NCBI RefSeq assembly: GCF_006715175.1
Contig: NZ_VFMQ01000001.1
Location: 1,426,001-1,490,000 of the forward strand
DNA from: Curtobacterium citreum
GTDB taxonomy: Bacteria > Actinomycetota > Actinomycetes > Actinomycetales > Microbacteriaceae
Length of the DNA: 64,000 nt
Direction: 5' to 3'
The notes below the pieces were generated by a model. It was not told where the DNA came from. It did no database searches and worked only from the letters and a program-made list of their open reading frames with translations. The translations under genes were made by a program, and so were the position numbers. Below, piece after piece: positions 47,975 to 56,976 of this stretch (its first letter is position 1; every line of letters starts with the position of its first letter).

Positions 47975-50626
47975 TCAGGCCGGCACAGCGGCCAAGCGAG
48001 CTCGCTCCTCGGCGAGCACCTGGGTGATGAGCTGCGACTCGGATATGTCGAACGCCTGCATCGAGGCCTGCGCGGTGTCGCTGACGGCGGCGAAGTCGCC
48101 GAAGATCTGCGACTTCCGCGCGAGCATCCGGACCAGGGCCGCATCGACGCCGTCCTCGGACAGCAGCCGGTGCACCTGGACCGTGTCGAGCTGGCCCATC
48201 CGTCGGGCCCGGGCGATTGCCTGCCACTCGGTCGTCGGCTTGAGCTGCGGCTCGCAGATCACGACGACCGAGGCCGCCTGGATGTTGAGCCCCACACCGC
48301 CGGCGATGATCTGGGCGATCAGGACCGCTCCGGGAGCCGCCGCGGAGAACGCGTCCGCCATCTCCTGGCGGGCCGTCGGGGACGTCGAACCGCTCAGCGG
48401 ACCGAAGACCTCGCCCCCGACCGCCTGACGTGCCGCTTCGAGGACTGCACGGTAGTGCGAGAACACGAGCGTCTTGCGACCGTTCGCGCGGGCATCGGCG
48501 ACGACCTCCCGGAGCGACTCGACCTTGCTCGAGGCGTCGCCGTCGAGCATCGCGAGCTGTCGCATCGCGTGGAAGTTGTCGCTGGCGACCGCATCGGCGT
48601 ACCGGGAGGCTTCGGCCGGGGTCAGGTCGGTCCACTCGTCGACCTCGACGAGGTCGGGGAGCTCCGTCAGGACGTCCTCCTGACTCCGGCGCAGGTACAC
48701 GGGTGCGATCTGCTTCCGGAACGCCATCGGGTCGTGCTCGGCGTCGACCGTGAGGTCCGGGCGGATGTGGTCGACGAGGACGCGGAACTCCTCGACGCGG
48801 TTCTCGAGCGGCGTGCCCGACATCAGGACGACGCGGTCGGAGCGGTCGAGGAGCGTGCGGGTGTTCTTCGTGCGTTTGGCGTCGGGGTTCTTGACGTAGT
48901 GCGCTTCGTCGACGATGACGGCCGCGAACCGTTGGTCCTCGGGGATGCGGGTGCCGAGCCAGGCGAGCGTCTCGTAGGTCGTGACCGCGACGCCACCGTC
49001 GCGGAGCCAGGCGTCCACGCCAAGCGAACGGCTCGGACCGTGCAGGCGGTGCACCGGAACCCGGGTGTGCTTCTCGGTCTCCCGGATCCAGTTCGCCACC
49101 ACGGCTGCGGGGCAGATCACGACGAACCGCGGTGCTGGTCCGTCCGCGGTCTGATGTGCCGCTGCGACGTGCGCCACCACGGCGAGCGCCTCGACGGTCT
49201 TGCCGAGCCCCATCTCGTCGCCGATGACGACCCGCTCCTGCACCAGGGCGAACGCGGCGCCGAACCGCTGGTAGCCACGGAGCGATGCCGTCAGGAGCGT
49301 TGTGTCGAGCTCGAAGCGCTCGACCTGCTCGATCAGGCCCTCGGGGAGTGAGCCACGGCCCGCGGTCCTCGAGTCCGTCAGACCGATTTCGTCGAGCAGT
49401 GCGAAGTAGCTCGCCGGTCGGTCGAGGAAGTCGCTCCAGTCGTCGGTCGACCGGAGCCGCTCGCGATCCCCGGCTGCACGGACGGCCCGCTGCCGCGCGT
49501 CGTCCGCGTCGATCTCGAGCCGCTCGACCGTGCCCTCTGAGGGGTTGAAGCCGCCGGAGGCGATCGCTCCCGGCTGGTGCACGATGCCGAGGACGGCGCC
49601 GTGAGCGACCGCGGTCGCCAAGGGGCCGAGCTCGTCGACGAGCCCGGCGACGCGGGGGCCGCCACTGTTCTTGACCGCTTCCCACGTCCGGAGCGCCGAG
49701 ACGAGTGCGACGCTCCCGGTGTCCTGCCGACGGGCGTCGATCTGGACGGCCGCATCGGCACGAGCCGCGTCCTGCATCGCCCGAGCGGCGGCGTTGATCC
49801 GGGTCGCGGTCGTCTCGCCGACGCCGGGGAGCCGACCGGCCACGATCGGGTCCGCGAGCAACTGGCCGACGGTTTCGATGCCCGCGTCCCGGACGGCACC
49901 GAGCCGGAGCTGATCCCGCGTGACCTCGCGCAGCCGCTCGACGTCCATCTGGCGGAGCTCGCGGCGCGCGGCGTCTTCGCGGACCCGACGACCGGCTTCG
50001 AGCACGCGCTCGCGCGACGACCCGGCTGCCTCCACGGCTTCACGCAGGATCCCGATCGTCCGCGGCAGGTGGTCGAGCGCGGCGAGGTCGATGAGGGCGG
50101 CAGGACCGAGGTCCGCGGTCGACGCGAGCAGCCGGCCCTCGGTGTCCAGCAGCGGCTCGAGGCTGCTCGGCACGGGACGGCGGTCCTGCGTGTCCACCGC
50201 CTGCAGCGCCGCCAGGACGCCGCTCCGGTCGAGCCAAGCGTTCGTGTCCTCGAGGTAGTGGCCGGCACGCGCGGCTGCGTCGCGGCGCTCCCGGCCGACG
50301 AAGAGGCTCGCGATACCGGAGACCGCGTCTTCGTCGTCGAGTGCGCGGCGGACGTCGTTCGTGAGCATGTCGAGCAGCTCCTCGACGGGCCGGTCGATGC
50401 GGGGGAGCGCAGCGGCGTGCTCGATGGTGGCCGCGAGCGATTCGTCGCCTTGGTGGAGCGGGATGACCGAGCAGGACAGTGCGGTGCCGCGGACCTCGAC
50501 ACGACGGGACAGGATTGCGTCGACTGCTGCCGTCGCTGCCGACTGAGCAGCGGTGCGGTGCGCACGGATGCCATCTGCGACGTCCGCGAGCATCCGCATG
50601 CGGTCTCGGATCACCTTGTCGACCAT
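47975..50626 (-). CDS. SNF2-family DEAD/DEAH helicase with long N-terminal region
   Basis: An 883-residue ATPase. Residues 1-440 are not a recognised domain except a helix-hairpin-helix-like segment (GRLPGVGETTATRINAAARA, about 264-283). The SNF2 ATPase follows: Walker A GDEMGLGKTVEALAV, VICPAAVVANW, DEAH box VIVDEAHYVKNPDAKRTKNT, VLMSGTPLENR. The second RecA domain has TLVFSHYRAVL, QIIAGGVGLNIQAASVVVIC and RARRMGQLDTVQVHRLL. It would translocate on duplex DNA. The family includes housekeeping remodelers and defence helicases, and the sequence alone does not decide. It is 100 nt downstream of the NERD-UvrD gene, on the same strand. Confidence 0.9.
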   Translation of the reverse strand: MVDKVIRDRMRMLADVADGIRAHRTAAQSAATAAVDAILSRRVEVRGTALSCSVIPLHQGDESLAATIEHAAALPRIDRPVEELLDMLTNDVRRALDDEDAVSGIASLFVGRERRDAAARAGHYLEDTNAWLDRSGVLAALQAVDTQDRRPVPSSLEPLLDTEGRLLASTADLGPAALIDLAALDHLPRTIGILREAVEAAGSSRERVLEAGRRVREDAARRELRQMDVERLREVTRDQLRLGAVRDAGIETVGQLLADPIVAGRLPGVGETTATRINAAARAMQDAARADAAVQIDARRQDTGSVALVSALRTWEAVKNSGGPRVAGLVDELGPLATAVAHGAVLGIVHQPGAIASGGFNPSEGTVERLEIDADDARQRAVRAAGDRERLRSTDDWSDFLDRPASYFALLDEIGLTDSRTAGRGSLPEGLIEQVERFELDTTLLTASLRGYQRFGAAFALVQERVVIGDEMGLGKTVEALAVVAHVAAAHQTADGPAPRFVVICPAAVVANWIRETEKHTRVPVHRLHGPSRSLGVDAWLRDGGVAVTTYETLAWLGTRIPEDQRFAAVIVDEAHYVKNPDAKRTKNTRTLLDRSDRVVLMSGTPLENRVEEFRVLVDHIRPDLTVDAEHDPMAFRKQIAPVYLRRSQEDVLTELPDLVEVDEWTDLTPAEASRYADAVASDNFHAMRQLAMLDGDASSKVESLREVVADARANGRKTLVFSHYRAVLEAARQAVGGEVFGPLSGSTSPTARQEMADAFSAAAPGAVLIAQIIAGGVGLNIQAASVVVICEPQLKPTTEWQAIARARRMGQLDTVQVHRLLSEDGVDAALVRMLARKSQIFGDFAAVSDTAQASMQAFDISESQLITQVLAEERARLAAVPA

Positions 50627-50726
50627 CGCCGCCCTCCCCGGTTGTCGAGCTCATCGTTGCATGGCGCCGAGCCCGCGCCCGCCGCCGACGACCCCGACGC
50701 CGACGACTGCGACACCTGCAGCGCCG

Positions 50727-52844
50727 TCACCGGCGAACGCCGACCCACAGCCCGTCCCGGGCCCGGGTCATGCCGACGTACAGCTCCCGGCGGTCGAGCT
50801 CCCGGCGCTCCCGGTCGGCCTCCGACGGCTGGCCGGTCTGCTCGGCGAGGAGTCGTTCGCGCACGTGTGCGAGCAGCACCTGCTTGAACTCGAGCCCCTT
50901 CGCGCGCTTGATCGTCCCAACTTTCACCGCGTCGACGGTCCGGCCGTCGTAGCGTTGCAGCGACACGACCGGGAGGCCCGCCGCCCGCAGCGCCGCTGAG
51001 ACCTCGTCCGCGTGCTGGTTCGTCGCGGTGAGGACGCCGACGTCGCCGTGCCCGGTCCCGACCAGGCGCAGGACCTGCCGGATGCGCGCGACCATCGCCG
51101 CGTCGTGGTCGCCGGCGCTCGTCGCCCGGTGCACCGTCGGCACGCTCCCGGAGCGGGTCACCGCGGAGACCGCGTCACCCACGCCGTCGACCCCCTCGAT
51201 GTCGACGAACTGATCATCGGCGACCATCTGCTTCGCGAACTCGAGTACCTCGGCGGTGTTGCGGTGGTTCAGGTCGAGCACGACTCCGCGTCCGGCCAGG
51301 CTGATCCCGAGCTCGCTGAGGGTGTAGCCGCCCGGGTAGATCGTCTGCTGCCCGTCGCCGATCAGGGTGAGGCCGTCCTGTCGGTCGCCGACCAGCGTGT
51401 GCAGCATCGACACCATCGCGCACGACAGGTCCTGGGCCTCGTCGACGATCACCGCGCCGTACCGGTCGAGCGGGCGCTCGCGGAGGGCGTCGCGCGCCAT
51501 GAGGACGACGTCCTCCCAGTCCGTCCCGCCGCGCTTCCGCAGACCCGTCGCGTACGCCTCGTAGAGGTCCCACACCGCCTGCCGCGTCTCCAGCGGGAGC
51601 GCGTGCTTGCGTCCGACACGGGACAGGTCGGCGTACTCCTCGAACCGCGTCAGGCCGCGTCCCTTGATGACGTGCTTGACCTCGTCCTCCCAGTACCGGC
51701 GCGTGAAACGCGCCGAGCGCAGCGGACTGGAGGCGCGGATCGCGTTCCATGCGTCGTCGAACGCGAGTCGCGCCTCCCGTCCGGGAACGCGGTACGCGAT
51801 CCCGCGCTCGTCCAGCAGGCGCTTCGAGAACGCGTGGACGCCCATGAAGTCGACGCGACTGACCATGTCGGGCGCGAGGCGCGCGAGGAGCGATTCGAGG
51901 ACGGCGGGGAGGGTCGCGATGTACGTCGTGAACAGGACGCGACTGCCGGTGGCGCGCGCGAGGTAGGCGGCGCGGTGCAGGCCGACGACGGTCTTTCCGG
52001 TGCCCGCGGCACCGCGGATCCGCGCGGGACCGTTGAAGCTGCGGCGGACGAGCTTCGCCTGTGCCGGGTCGAGGAACGCCATCCACTCCTCGATCGGGGC
52101 CTCGAGGACGCCGTCGAGCAGCTTCTCTACGAGTTCGTCGTCGTGCGCTTCGTTCGTGTGGACGTCGTCGGCTCCTTCATTGCCTGCGATGGCTGGTGGG
52201 GCGCTCCGCGCGAGGACCGGCGCCGGCACGACGACCTGCGGCGCTGTGTCCGGCTGCTCGCCGATCACGGGGAAGTGCTGCAGGAGCGCCGCGAGCACCT
52301 CGTCGACGCGGGAGGCCGAGAGCCGGGCACCGCGCTTGGTGATGTGCCCGATGACGTCGTGCACGCCGAGGACGTCGACCGACGCGACCCGGGCGTGCAT
52401 CCGCCTCTGGCCGGCGAGGGCGGTGATCGCGTGCACCTCGTTCGGTGCGAGGCCCGTGTCGGCGAGGGCTGCCCCGGTCGAGTAGGCGAGGTCGGCGAGC
52501 CGGGCGATGTCGTCGGTGACGTCCTCCTGGCCGCGGGTGATCCGGTCGCCGTGGACCGCGACCTCGCGCCACGCCTTCGTGTCGACGATGAAGACGCCAC
52601 CGCGGCCGACGACCACCATGTCGACCTGGGCGGTGCGGCTGCCGGGCCACCGGCGGTCGGCGAGCAGGTGGTAGCCGATGCCGGCGAGTGGGGCGAGGAT
52701 CCGGGCGGTCTCGCTCTCGGTGCGCTCGGCGATCTCGAACTGTTCGGCTCGTCGTTCGGCGTCGTCGGCCTGGCGTCGGTGTGCGTCGGCGAGGCCGCGT
52801 TGGCGGCGGGCCTCGAGGCCTGCGGATTCCCCGGCCATCGTCAT
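50727..52844 (-). CDS. NERD-domain UvrD-like helicase
   Basis: A 705-residue protein. A nuclease-related NERD domain (about 45-150) has the acidic/Lys core GSRTAQVDMVVVGRGGVFIV and DTKAWRE. The superfamily-1 helicase follows: Walker A RGAAGTGKTVVGLHRAAYLA, motif II VIVDEAQDLS, LIGDGQQTIYPGG, GTIKRAKGLEF and motif VI YVGMTRARDGLWVG. NERD-UvrD fusions are predicted to process DNA ends. An N-terminal helical tail precedes NERD (ARRQRGLADAHRRQADDAER). ATG 52844 has GGGGAA 6 nt upstream. Confidence 0.9.
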   Translation of the reverse strand: MTMAGESAGLEARRQRGLADAHRRQADDAERRAEQFEIAERTESETARILAPLAGIGYHLLADRRWPGSRTAQVDMVVVGRGGVFIVDTKAWREVAVHGDRITRGQEDVTDDIARLADLAYSTGAALADTGLAPNEVHAITALAGQRRMHARVASVDVLGVHDVIGHITKRGARLSASRVDEVLAALLQHFPVIGEQPDTAPQVVVPAPVLARSAPPAIAGNEGADDVHTNEAHDDELVEKLLDGVLEAPIEEWMAFLDPAQAKLVRRSFNGPARIRGAAGTGKTVVGLHRAAYLARATGSRVLFTTYIATLPAVLESLLARLAPDMVSRVDFMGVHAFSKRLLDERGIAYRVPGREARLAFDDAWNAIRASSPLRSARFTRRYWEDEVKHVIKGRGLTRFEEYADLSRVGRKHALPLETRQAVWDLYEAYATGLRKRGGTDWEDVVLMARDALRERPLDRYGAVIVDEAQDLSCAMVSMLHTLVGDRQDGLTLIGDGQQTIYPGGYTLSELGISLAGRGVVLDLNHRNTAEVLEFAKQMVADDQFVDIEGVDGVGDAVSAVTRSGSVPTVHRATSAGDHDAAMVARIRQVLRLVGTGHGDVGVLTATNQHADEVSAALRAAGLPVVSLQRYDGRTVDAVKVGTIKRAKGLEFKQVLLAHVRERLLAEQTGQPSEADRERRELDRRELYVGMTRARDGLWVGVRR

Positions 52845-53009
52845 GGTGCGTTCCCCGGGGATCCTGTGCGTCGCAGCGTGCGTCGTCCCCTGGGCGCGCG
52901 GTGCTGAACCATCCTCGTGGATCGGGGGTGGGTGAGGTCAGTACCCGTTCGGGGTGCAGGGCGTTGTTCGGAGGCTGCGCTGAGGGGCCGCCAGCGATGT
53001 TTGCGCTGC

Positions 53010-53015
53010 TACCGT
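53010..53015 (+). promoter_or_regulatory. -10 hexamer TACCGT before the MazG-like/GIY-YIG pair
   Basis: The hexamer ends 6 nt before ATG 53022, giving a leaderless transcript for the first gene. The second gene would then depend on coupling. Confidence 0.5.
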
Positions 53016-53021
53016 CTGGGC

Positions 53022-53342
53022 ATGGCGGAAGACGGACTCCAGGAAGAACTCCGCGCGTTCGTCCGAGAACGCGAATGGGCGCAGTTCCACACGTCGGAGA
53101 ACCTCGCGAAGAGCATCTCGATCGAAGCGGCGGAGCTGCTCGAATGCTTCCAATGGGACGCGGAGGGCGATGAGTCGCGGGTGCGCGGGGAGCTCGCGGA
53201 CGTCCTCACCTACTGTTTCCTCCTGGCCGACGGGCTCGGGGTCTCGCCCGAAGCCCTCATCCGGGAGAAGCTCGTCGTGACGCGGGCCAAGTACCCGGTT
53301 GAGCGGGCTCGAGGGCGGAGCGCCAAGTATGACCAGCTTTGA
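53022..53342 (+). CDS. MazG-like nucleotide pyrophosphohydrolase
   Basis: A 106-residue all-alpha NTP-PPase of the RS21-C6/MazG-like type: EEWAQFHT-like motif (REREWAQFHTSENLAKSISI), metal-binding EAAELLECFQW, and the second acidic helix GELADVLTYCFLLADGLG with Glu and Asp ligands. It hydrolyses (d)NTPs, often dCTP derivatives, to monophosphates. An upstream extension of the frame was rejected because ATG 53022 matches the family start. It overlaps the GIY-YIG-DUF2075 gene by 14 nt, a strong sign of joint function. Confidence 0.88.
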   Translation: MAEDGLQEELRAFVREREWAQFHTSENLAKSISIEAAELLECFQWDAEGDESRVRGELADVLTYCFLLADGLGVSPEALIREKLVVTRAKYPVERARGRSAKYDQL

Positions 53343-55044
53343 CATCGAGAAGCTGCCGTTCACGGCCGAGCATCTTCGGTCCTGGCGCGATGTCGACCCA
53401 CGCTTCATCAACTGGCCGGTCGTGTACATCCTCGACGACGGGAAACGGGTCTACGTCGGGGAGACGGTGAACACAGCCGCCCGCATGCGTCAGCACCTGG
53501 ATTCGCCTGATCGCGGAACGCTGAAGGCGGTTCGTCTCGTGCTCGACGACACCTTCAACAAGTCGGTGTGCCTCGACCTCGAGTCGCAACTCATCGCTCT
53601 GCTCGCCGCAGACGGCAAGTACACGGTCCTGAACAGCAACAAGGGGATCGTCGACGCCGAGTACTACGATCGGTCCCGCTACCGCGAGACGTTCCGGGAG
53701 ATCTTCGATGCCCTGCGGCACCAGGAGGTGTTCACGCGGAGCTTGCCGGAGATCGAGAACCGGGAACTCTTCAAGCTGTCTCCGTTCAAGGCGCTCAATC
53801 GTGACCAGGCGGTCGTGATGGAGGACATCCTCGAGGGCTTGTTCGACGACTGGGAGCTCGATGCAGCTGCACCGATCGCCGTGCAGGGCGACCCTGGCAC
53901 GGGCAAGACCATCGTCGCGGTCTACCTCCTCAAGCTCCTGAGTGACATCGCTGATGGGAAGGGGTTCGACGATCTCGAGAGCGACGCGCTGTTCTCCGAC
54001 TTCTTCACCGAAGAGAACCGCGATCGGTTGAGCACCGCACGGCTCGGGCTCGTCGTGCCACAGCAGGCCCTGCGGGCATCGCTCAAACGGGTATTCGCGA
54101 AGACCCCTGGGCTCGACAAGGCAATGGTGCTGACGCCGTTCGAGGTCGGTCAGAGCGACGAGCGATGGGATCTGCTCGTCGTCGACGAGTCCCATCGGTT
54201 GAACCATCGAGCCAATCAGGCCTCGGGCATGCAGAACAAGAGCTTCGGAGAGATCAACCGCAAGCTCTTCGGAGAGGATGCAGACCACCTGACGCAGGCG
54301 GACTGGATCCGCAGGCAGAGCCGGCACCAGATCTTCCTGATCGACTCCGACCAGAGTGTCCGACCGGCTGACCTTCCGCAGAGCACGCAGAGGGCACTCA
54401 TCGCGGGGGCACGCGAGTCTGATCGCCACTACCGGCTCTCCACGCAGATGCGGGTGCGAGGTGGCTCGGACTATGTCTCGTTCGTCCGCGGGCTGCTTCG
54501 CGGTGAGCAGCGCGAGCGAGCAGACTTCGGCGACTACGAGCTGCGTCTCTTCGATGACCTCGGGAAGATGCACGAGGCGATCCGTGCACGAGACGCCGAG
54601 GTGGGGCTCGCACGACTCGTCGCTGGGTACGCCTGGGAGTGGAAGAGCAAGAACGACGCGGACGCCTTCGACATCGAGGTCGACGGGCAGCGGCTGAGGT
54701 GGAACCAGACGCAGAAGGACTGGATCACGTCAGCGGGCGCGTTGGAGCAGGTCGGTTCGATCCACACTGTGCAGGGTTACGACTTGAACTACGCGGGCGT
54801 CATCATCGGTCCGGACCTGCGCTTCGACCGGGAGACACAGCGGATCGTGTTCGACCGGGCGAATTACTTCGACAAGAAGGGCATGGAGAACAATCCGCGT
54901 CTGGGTATCGAGTACTCAGATGATGACGTGCTTCGCTTCGTCTCCAACATCTATGCAGTCCTGATGACGAGGGGAGTGCTCGGCACTTACCTGTACGTCG
55001 TGGACCCAGCTCTGCGGGAGCGGCTGCGAGCGGTCGTCGGGTAA
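53329..55044 (+). CDS. GIY-YIG nuclease fused to DUF2075 (Schlafen-group-3-like) helicase
   Basis: A 571-residue protein. Residues 30-115 are a GIY-YIG domain (WPVVYILDDGKRVYVGETVN, then ARMRQHL); the usual G-I-Y is V-V-Y and Y-I-G is Y-V-G, with the following Arg and acidic residues present. Residues 165-571 are DUF2075: Walker A VQGDPGTGKTIVAVYLLKLL, LGLVVPQQALRASL, Walker B LLVVDESHRLNH, LIDSDQSVRPAD, a typical arginine segment LSTQMRVRGGSDYVSFV, and the C-terminal GSIHTVQGYDLNYAGVIIGP and VLMTRG. Function is unproven; such fusions occur in defence islands. The MazG-like gene overlaps its start. Confidence 0.88.
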   Translation: MTSFDIEKLPFTAEHLRSWRDVDPRFINWPVVYILDDGKRVYVGETVNTAARMRQHLDSPDRGTLKAVRLVLDDTFNKSVCLDLESQLIALLAADGKYTVLNSNKGIVDAEYYDRSRYRETFREIFDALRHQEVFTRSLPEIENRELFKLSPFKALNRDQAVVMEDILEGLFDDWELDAAAPIAVQGDPGTGKTIVAVYLLKLLSDIADGKGFDDLESDALFSDFFTEENRDRLSTARLGLVVPQQALRASLKRVFAKTPGLDKAMVLTPFEVGQSDERWDLLVVDESHRLNHRANQASGMQNKSFGEINRKLFGEDADHLTQADWIRRQSRHQIFLIDSDQSVRPADLPQSTQRALIAGARESDRHYRLSTQMRVRGGSDYVSFVRGLLRGEQRERADFGDYELRLFDDLGKMHEAIRARDAEVGLARLVAGYAWEWKSKNDADAFDIEVDGQRLRWNQTQKDWITSAGALEQVGSIHTVQGYDLNYAGVIIGPDLRFDRETQRIVFDRANYFDKKGMENNPRLGIEYSDDDVLRFVSNIYAVLMTRGVLGTYLYVVDPALRERLRAVVG

Positions 55045-55237
55045 ATGTGAGCTGAGCGGGAATCGATCGGCCCAAATCGCGAGGCCGATGTCGAAAGCGT
55101 CACCTATCCGGAATCACCTTTAGCGCTATCGGATCTGGCTCCGTTGGCCCCTGGGAGCGAGATCGTCGGCCCGAAGAATGGTCAGATCCCGCGTGACCAG
55201 TGAGCAATTGTAGAGCACCTAGCAGCCAAGTCTCGAA

Positions 55238-55259
55238 TCCGATAAGACCTATTATCGGA
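55238..55259. promoter_or_regulatory. Perfect palindrome upstream of the SnoaL-like gene
   Basis: 8-nt arms TCCGATAA (55238-55245) and TTATCGGA (55252-55259) around 6 nt, 52 nt before the next start. It is AT-rich relative to the region and looks like a regulator operator. Related half-sites (TATCCGGA at 55108-55115, CTATCGGATC at 55127-55136) lie about 120 bp upstream. Confidence 0.5.
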
Positions 55260-55310
55260 ACCGACTTGGTAGGCGTGCGTAGGCTCGAGCCACACGACGA
55301 GGAGGCTCCA

Positions 55311-55724
55311 ATGGCAGTTGAGGTCACAGTGGATGGCGGTCCGACCTTGGAAGCACGGGACCGGATGCGGCAGCAGGATCTGCCGCTCGAGGAGCGGTTC
55401 ACGGACGACTTCACCGACCACGACGCCGCCGACGGGCAACCACAGGACGGGTCCGGGATCGCGTGGTTCTGGGAGCAGTTCGGGAAGGCGTTCTCCGACG
55501 TCGAGCGGGAGGACGTCGAGACGATCGCGACACCGACGAAGGTGATCACGATCTCCACCCTCGCCGGTACGCACACGGGGGAGTGGATGGGGCACGCCCC
55601 CACCGGGCGCCGTTTCACCGGGATCCGCAACGTGCAGGTCATCGGTTTCCGGGACGGCCGCGCCGCGGAGCGGTGGGGGAGCACCGACCAGCTCGGCATC
55701 CTGCAGCAACTTGGCTTCGCCTGA
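55311..55724 (+). CDS. SnoaL-like ester cyclase/polyketide cyclase-fold protein
   Basis: A 137-residue protein with the NTF2/SnoaL fold: LEERFTDDFTDHDAADGQPQ (His and Asp of the pocket), WFWEQFGKAFSDVE, and the C-terminal sheet THTGEWMGHAPTGRRFTGIR and VIGFRDGRAAERWGSTD. Members include cyclases and dehydratases; the substrate is unknown. ATG 55311 has GAGGAGG 5 nt upstream. The integrase frame begins at its 3' end. Confidence 0.85.
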   Translation: MAVEVTVDGGPTLEARDRMRQQDLPLEERFTDDFTDHDAADGQPQDGSGIAWFWEQFGKAFSDVEREDVETIATPTKVITISTLAGTHTGEWMGHAPTGRRFTGIRNVQVIGFRDGRAAERWGSTDQLGILQQLGFA

Positions 55725-55725
55725 C

Positions 55726-56976
55726 GTGACCGACCAGCAGTCCGTGACCTCCGCAGCCACCGCCAGCAGGAGGGCGATGACGGCAGAGCAGCGTGCGGCG
55801 GCGGAACGCTCCCGCACCGCGTCCGCGCGACTGCGAACCGCCGCCGGCGACGAGGCCCCTACTGGGCCAGCTGTGGTGACGGTGCCGGTGGGCGCAACGC
55901 CACGGGCGTTCGCGGAAGCGTCCCTGTCGGAGAACACGATCCGCGCGTATCGGTCGGACCTGCGGCAGTTCGCCCGGTGGCGTGCCGGGTTTCTCGACCA
56001 TGAGATCTCCGAACCGTACGAGCTCGAGCAGGTCACCACGGCACCGGTCGACCCGACCGAGGTTGCCGCGTTCCTCGCAGACAAGGCCAACGCCGTCCTC
56101 CCTGATGGTGGGCAGCGGTACGCGCCGGCAACGATCAGCCGGTACGTCGCCGCGATCGACTGGGAACACGCCCGCCGCGGCCACACCCCACCCGGCTCCA
56201 CACCCGTTGTCCGCGACGTCCTGAAGGGGATCCGTCGCACCCGGTCCGTGCCGGTGCGGCGGGCGAAGCCGATGACGTTGAAGGCGCTGCAGAGGACGCT
56301 GCTGAAGATCGACGTCGCCGATCTGCAGACCGGAGCGCTCGGAACACGCGATCAGGCGTTGCTGCTGTTCGGGTTCGTCGGCGCGTTCCGCGAGTCCGAA
56401 CTCACCGCCCTCACCGTTGCTGATCTCCGTCTCGTCGACGGCGAAGGCGTCTACGCCCGAGTGCGGAAGTCCAAGACCGACCAGGACGGCGCCGGCCGGA
56501 TCAAGGTGCTGCAGCAGGGCGCAAACCCGGTCACCTGCGCCCCCTGCGCCTATGTCCGACTCTCCCGGCTGATGGCTGCGCAGGACGCGCGCGGGGAAGC
56601 GGGCCTCTTCGCCACGCTTACTGGTGCGAGTCTCGCCGTGCACGTCTGCACTGACGGGCTCGGCGCCGACCGGTTACCGCCGTCGATGCCGTTCTTCCGC
56701 GCCGTGTCGAAGTGAGGCCTGTTCCGCACCACCGGCATCAGCCCGACCACGGTCGGGAAGGCCGTCGCCCGCCGCGCGCACGCGGCCGGGCTCGGGGAGG
56801 ATGGCTGGTCCGGGCACTCTCTCCGCGCCGGGTTCGTCACCGAAGCCCGCAATGCTGGCGCCACGGACGTGGAGATCATGAACCAGACCCACCACACCAA
56901 CGCCGCCACCCTGCAGATCTACGACCGCGAATACGCACCCCTGGTCCGCAACGCCGTCACCCGGATGCGCTTGTGA
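55726..56976 (+). pseudogene. Tyrosine site-specific recombinase interrupted by one in-frame TGA
   Basis: The frame from GTG 55726 reads as an integrase: core-binding domain (LSENTIRAYRSDLRQFARWR), first catalytic Arg in GAFRESELTALT, Lys in VRKSKTDQD, and a CxxC segment (GANPVTCAPCAYVRL). A TGA at 56713-56715 stops it; the same frame then continues without further stops to 56976 and supplies the missing catalytic parts (GHSLRAGF with His and Arg; THHTNAATLQIYDRE with His and Tyr). The truncated product would be inactive. CGA to TGA is the simplest origin. Start choice is uncertain (TTG 55711 or ATG 55777 are also possible). The last codons overlap the next gene by 4 nt. Confidence 0.88.

Noticed and set aside
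55726..56715. Treating the 5' part of the integrase as a complete functional gene
   Set aside because: It lacks the HxLR and Tyr motifs, which follow in the same frame after a single TGA.
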